Both the position numbers and the translations under genes were made by a program. 64,000 bases of DNA from DASQPR01 sp963727415 (lineage in GTDB: Bacteria; Actinomycetota; Actinomycetes; Mycobacteriales; Micromonosporaceae), in the NCBI GenBank assembly GCA_963727415.1, contig CAVSGF010000002.1, positions 1,612,001 through 1,676,000 on the forward strand. The letters run 5' to 3'. The notes under the pieces were generated by a model. It was not told the DNA's origin. It saw only the letters and a list, made by a program, of their open reading frames with translations, and ran no database searches. This document shows, piece by piece, positions 60,858-64,000 of this stretch (position 1 is its first letter; each line of letters opens with the position of its first letter).

Positions 60858-61862
60858 GTGACGACAACCGAAGTCGTCCGCGGCGCTGATGTGGCGTTCC
60901 GGGTCGGCCAACTCGTCGAGGTGCGCAGCGCCGAAGAGATCATGGCGACGCTCGACGAGAATGGCGAGCTGGATTCGCTACCGTTCATGCCCGAGATGCT
61001 GCGGTACTGCGGCCGTCAGCTGACTGTCGGCAAGATCGCGAACAAGGTATGCGACACCATGACACGCAGCGGAATGCGGCGGATGGACAATGCCGTCCAC
61101 CTTCGCGATGTTCGCTGCGATGGTGGTTCGCATGGCGGTTGCCAGGCCGCATGCCTGATCTACTGGAAGAACGACTGGTTGCGGCCGGTCGAGGGGCCGG
61201 CGCAGGCGATCCCGCCCGTCCAGGCGTCGGCGTCGATCATCGTTCAGCTGACCGACGTCACTCGCCGGCGTGCGGACGACGGCACGGAATGCTTCCGGTG
61301 CCAGTCGACCGAACTACTCCGTGCCGCACCTGGGCGGCTTCCACTCCGCGACCTCGGACAATACGTGGAGGATCTGCGCTCCGGTAACGCCGGGCCGATC
61401 GGCGTGACGCGGGCAGTGCTTGTCGGTCTGTTCAACCGATACCAGCACTTCAGCCGAGAAAAACTGCCACGATGGTTCCGGATCCGCGGCGGCCTTCCAT
61501 GGGGCTTCCTCCGGGGCAACGCTGGCAAGACTCCGACCGGCCGGACCGCTCTGCAGCCCGGCGAACTCGTCCGTATCAAGTCCAAGGTGGAAATCGAGAG
61601 GACGCTCAACGAGCAGCTCCTCAATCGGGGCATGGGTTTCGACGCGGAGATGGCGAGATTCTGTGGGCGTACGGCGCGGGTCGCTCGGAGGGTCGACCAC
61701 ATCATCGACGAGAAGACGGGCCGGATGATCTACATGAAGAGCCCCTGCATCGTCTTGGAGGGAATCGTCTGTGAGGGCGCTTTCAACGCGAATTGCCCAC
61801 GCAGCATCCCGGCTTACTGGCGCGAGATCTGGCTCGACCGCGTGGTGGAGCCGGCCGGATGA
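60858..61862 (+). CDS. Two-repeat cysteine-containing protein of unknown function (EPS cluster)
   Basis: GTG 60858 with AAGGAG at 7-nt spacing gives 334 residues. Two related domains, at about 15-120 and about 235-330, share the order V.VRS..EI..TLDENG, FMPEM.RYCGR, V..K..CDT, R.M...V.L..V.C and SHGGCQAACLIYWKNDWLRPVE; the second copy is more diverged (FCGRTARVARRV, CPRSIPAYWREIWLDRVVE). The linker has a CFRCQSTELL pair. No signal peptide or membrane helix. It is coupled to a flippase by an ATGA overlap, so a role in polysaccharide modification is possible, but I do not recognise a named family. Confidence 0.6.
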   Translation: MTTTEVVRGADVAFRVGQLVEVRSAEEIMATLDENGELDSLPFMPEMLRYCGRQLTVGKIANKVCDTMTRSGMRRMDNAVHLRDVRCDGGSHGGCQAACLIYWKNDWLRPVEGPAQAIPPVQASASIIVQLTDVTRRRADDGTECFRCQSTELLRAAPGRLPLRDLGQYVEDLRSGNAGPIGVTRAVLVGLFNRYQHFSREKLPRWFRIRGGLPWGFLRGNAGKTPTGRTALQPGELVRIKSKVEIERTLNEQLLNRGMGFDAEMARFCGRTARVARRVDHIIDEKTGRMIYMKSPCIVLEGIVCEGAFNANCPRSIPAYWREIWLDRVVEPAG

Positions 61863-63331
61863 CGGCTGGGGCGACGGTCGACGAGAAGACCATTGGAAGC
61901 GCCGCCGGCAAGGGGCTGAGATGGAGTCTTCTGAGCACGGTGGGCGCCAAGCCGTTGACGTTCGCCGTGGGCATCGTCCTCGCCCGCCTGCTCACACCCG
62001 CCGACTTCGGCACGTTCGCGATCGCGTCGGCCGCCTTGTTGTTGGTCATGCATATCAACGACTTAGGGCTGATCGCCGCCGTGGTGCAGTGGCGCGGCAA
62101 GCTCGCCGAGATCGCACCGACCGCGACGACACTCGCGGCGCTGTTCAGCTTCGCGATATACGGCGTCTTCTGGTTCATCGCACCGGCGTTCGCCCGGTTG
62201 GCCGGCGATCCCGAAGCCGCACCCGTCGTACGCCTGTTGACTGTGGTCATTCTGATCGACGGTCTCACCGCGGTACGCAGCGCCGCGCTGATGCGCCGAT
62301 TTCAGCAGGGCCGGCTCGCCGTGGCGACGCTGACTGGCGTCATCGTCGCGGCCGGTACATCGGTCGGCCTGGCTCTCGGTGGCGCCGGCGCGTACTCCTT
62401 CGCGGGCGGTCAGGTCATCGGCGGTGCGGTCAACGGCGTGCTGGTCATCGTTCTTGCCAAGGTGCCGCTCGGATTCCGGGTTGACAAGAAGATCGCCGCG
62501 CATCTGCTGCGATTTGGCCTACCGCTTGCCGCGAGCCTCGGCGTCGAGGCGATCCTGACGAATGCTGACTACGTGATCGTCGGGCGAGTGCTCGGCGTGG
62601 TCGCGCTCGGCTACTACCTGTTGGCGTTCAATGTCTCGGCGTGGATGCAGGGCATGATCGGTACGGCAATCCGTTACGTCTCCATCGCGGCGTTCTCACG
62701 ACTGTCCGACCGTGACACGGAGGAGCTGTCGCGCGGCGTGCAGCGCGCGGTGCCGTTGCTCGTCTCGGTGATCGCGCCGATTATCGCGCTGATAACGGCG
62801 CTCGCTCCGCAGCTCATCTCGGTCCTGTATGGCGACAGATGGGCTCCCGCGACCGCGGCACTGCAGTTCCTGATGATCCTGGCCGGCGTTCGGCTACTGA
62901 CGGGGCTCGCGCTTGACATCCTGACCGGCGCGGGCGCGACCCGATCGTCGCTGTGGGTCAATGTCGGCTGGGCCGTCACGCTCATCCCCGCGCTTGTGGT
63001 CGGTACACACCTCGGCGGCATTCGTGGCACGGCCATCGCTCATGCGGTCGTGGCACTGTTCGTCGCGCTTCCGCTCGCCGTGGTGGCGCTACACCGGGCC
63101 GGTGTGCGGATGACGCCGATCCCGCGCACGTTGGTCCGGCCGCTCGCCGCCGGCGTGCTGACGGCGGTGGTCACGGTCGTGGTCGCCCATGTCACCGGTC
63201 CGTACCATCTCGTGGAATTGGCGGTGGCAGGCATCGCCGGTCTGCTCTGTTACATCGCGATCGTGATGCCAGCCGGCCAACTGCGTCGATTGGCGATGTC
63301 GCGTGGTGGCGGCGGTCAGGCGCCGGCTTGA
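61859..63331 (+). CDS. Polysaccharide flippase (Wzx-like, MOP superfamily)
   Basis: 490 residues with 12-14 membrane helices. The N-terminus KGLRWSLLSTVGAKPLTFAVGIVLARLLTPADFG is the characteristic start of lipopolysaccharide/exopolysaccharide exporters of the WzxC type. It should flip lipid-linked repeat units across the membrane for polymerisation. Its ATG overlaps the upstream stop, and a family 2 glycosyltransferase follows after 55 bp. Confidence 0.93.
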   Translation: MTAGATVDEKTIGSAAGKGLRWSLLSTVGAKPLTFAVGIVLARLLTPADFGTFAIASAALLLVMHINDLGLIAAVVQWRGKLAEIAPTATTLAALFSFAIYGVFWFIAPAFARLAGDPEAAPVVRLLTVVILIDGLTAVRSAALMRRFQQGRLAVATLTGVIVAAGTSVGLALGGAGAYSFAGGQVIGGAVNGVLVIVLAKVPLGFRVDKKIAAHLLRFGLPLAASLGVEAILTNADYVIVGRVLGVVALGYYLLAFNVSAWMQGMIGTAIRYVSIAAFSRLSDRDTEELSRGVQRAVPLLVSVIAPIIALITALAPQLISVLYGDRWAPATAALQFLMILAGVRLLTGLALDILTGAGATRSSLWVNVGWAVTLIPALVVGTHLGGIRGTAIAHAVVALFVALPLAVVALHRAGVRMTPIPRTLVRPLAAGVLTAVVTVVVAHVTGPYHLVELAVAGIAGLLCYIAIVMPAGQLRRLAMSRGGGGQAPA

Positions 63332-63386
63332 TCGTCACCGGCCACATCGATTGTCCATCGGCCTTTGTCCGTGAGGAAGCCAGACG

Positions 63387-64000
63387 ATGAGTTCCGACAC
63401 GCTCGTATCCATATGCCTGCCGGTCCGCAATGCTGGAACCGACGTCCAAACGGTGATCAAATCGGTGCTGGCGCAGGATCACGAGCGCATCGAGTTGGTG
63501 ATCTCCGACAACGCATCGACCGACGAAACCGAAGAGGTATGCCGCGACCTCGCGAAGTCGGACGGCCGGATCGCGTACCACCGACAGCCGGAGAACATCG
63601 GCCTGCTCAACAACTTCATGCGGACGATGGCCCTTGCCAAGGGTGTCTACTTCCGCTGGATCGGCGACGACGACGCGCTCGAGGCCGAGCTTGTGTCCCG
63701 GTGCCTCGACGAATTCGCGCACGATGCGCGACTGATCCTGGTCACGACGGGCATCGCGTACATCGGGTCGGACGGCCTGGCCCAGACGGAGTTCTACGAC
63801 GGCACGAACCTTCGCTCAGACGACCCGGTGGGGCGGCTCGGCGAGATGCTCCGCCTCCTCAACGCGAGTTATCTGCTGATCGATCCGTTGTATGGCATGA
63901 TGCGCCGTGACGCCGTCGAGGCCATTCCGCGGCGGAACATGATCCGTGAAGACGAGGTGTTCGCCACGAAGCTCGCCTTGGCCGGGCCGTGGGGCCACGT
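63387..64000 (+). CDS. Family 2 glycosyltransferase (partial, runs off window)
   Basis: An open frame from ATG 63387 (GAGGAA about 9 nt upstream) continues past the right edge. The N-terminus reads LVSICLPVRNAGTDVQTVIKSV, then VISDNASTDETEEVC and HRQPENIGLLNNFMR, with the metal-binding DxD as RWIGDDDALE near residue 92: a GT-A fold, GT2. An EDEVFATKLALAG acceptor-site segment is visible near the end. It likely adds a sugar to the exopolysaccharide repeat unit. Confidence 0.93.
   Translation, partial: MSSDTLVSICLPVRNAGTDVQTVIKSVLAQDHERIELVISDNASTDETEEVCRDLAKSDGRIAYHRQPENIGLLNNFMRTMALAKGVYFRWIGDDDALEAELVSRCLDEFAHDARLILVTTGIAYIGSDGLAQTEFYDGTNLRSDDPVGRLGEMLRLLNASYLLIDPLYGMMRRDAVEAIPRRNMIREDEVFATKLALAGPWGH

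Noticed and set aside
1..64000. CRISPR arrays, insertion sequences, tRNA or rRNA genes, known riboswitches
   Set aside because: I saw no repeat-spacer series, transposase motifs, tRNA cloverleaf with CCA-end features, or recognisable aptamer cores. Short structured RNAs could be missed by eye.

Overview
The window is high-GC DNA (roughly 70%) from a soil-type actinomycete. GTG starts, 4-bp ATGA/GTGA gene overlaps, an FHA-containing FtsK/SpoIIIE ATPase of the type VII secretion kind, F420-type luciferase-like oxidoreductases and large secreted glycoside hydrolases all point to Actinomycetota. I cannot place it to genus. I see no rRNA, tRNA, CRISPR array, insertion sequence or phage module.

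Layout. (1) 1-8.5 kb: a type VII secretion (T7SS) neighbourhood with small WXG100-like and LpqN-like proteins, a Gly-rich candidate substrate, an EssC/EccC-type ATPase carrying an FHA domain, and a membrane Ser/Thr kinase. (2) 8.6-12.5 kb: an EamA exporter and MarR regulator sharing a 32-bp perfect palindrome, an isocitrate-lyase-superfamily enzyme, a YefM/YoeB toxin-antitoxin pair and a DUF2892 protein. (3) 12.5-22.6 kb: an F420-type oxidoreductase, dihydropyrimidinase and a frameshifted beta-ureidopropionase, next to a cysteine-free DHOD-like protein, pyruvate:ferredoxin oxidoreductase and a GltD-like flavoprotein. (4) 24-39.6 kb: a GMC oxidoreductase divergent from a 12-gene, mostly translationally coupled catabolic operon. 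The operon runs LacI regulator, Gfo/Idh/MocA, CoA-transferase, enoyl-CoA hydratase, aldehyde dehydrogenase (frameshifted here), GH88, ABC sugar transporter, second GMC oxidoreductase, KDPG aldolase and KDG kinase. (5) 39.6-45.6 kb: an NrfD-like membrane protein with an extracytoplasmic extension, a four-cluster Fe-S protein, a cupredoxin lipoprotein and a NarL-type two-component system. (6) 45.7-54.3 kb: secreted proteins, a GH18-like protein, a three-discoidin GH3 enzyme behind a CebR-like operator, an amidase and two decayed gene fragments. (7) 54.3-64 kb: dTDP-L-rhamnose genes followed by an exopolysaccharide cluster that runs off the window.

The most interesting unit is the 25.9-39.6 kb operon. 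It joins the lower uronate pathway (GH88, KDG kinase, KDPG aldolase) to a CoA-transferase / enoyl-CoA hydratase / aldehyde dehydrogenase trio and two GMC oxidoreductases, which suggests catabolism of a uronic-acid conjugate whose non-sugar part is handled as a CoA ester. Next are the palindromic, probably doubly leaderless divergent promoter at 9.65 kb and the redox trio with a cysteine-free DHOD-like subunit.

Several genes are broken: five are annotated as pseudogenes or remnants. Two of these (beta-ureidopropionase, aldehyde dehydrogenase) sit inside otherwise intact operons and may reflect indel errors in the assembly rather than real decay.
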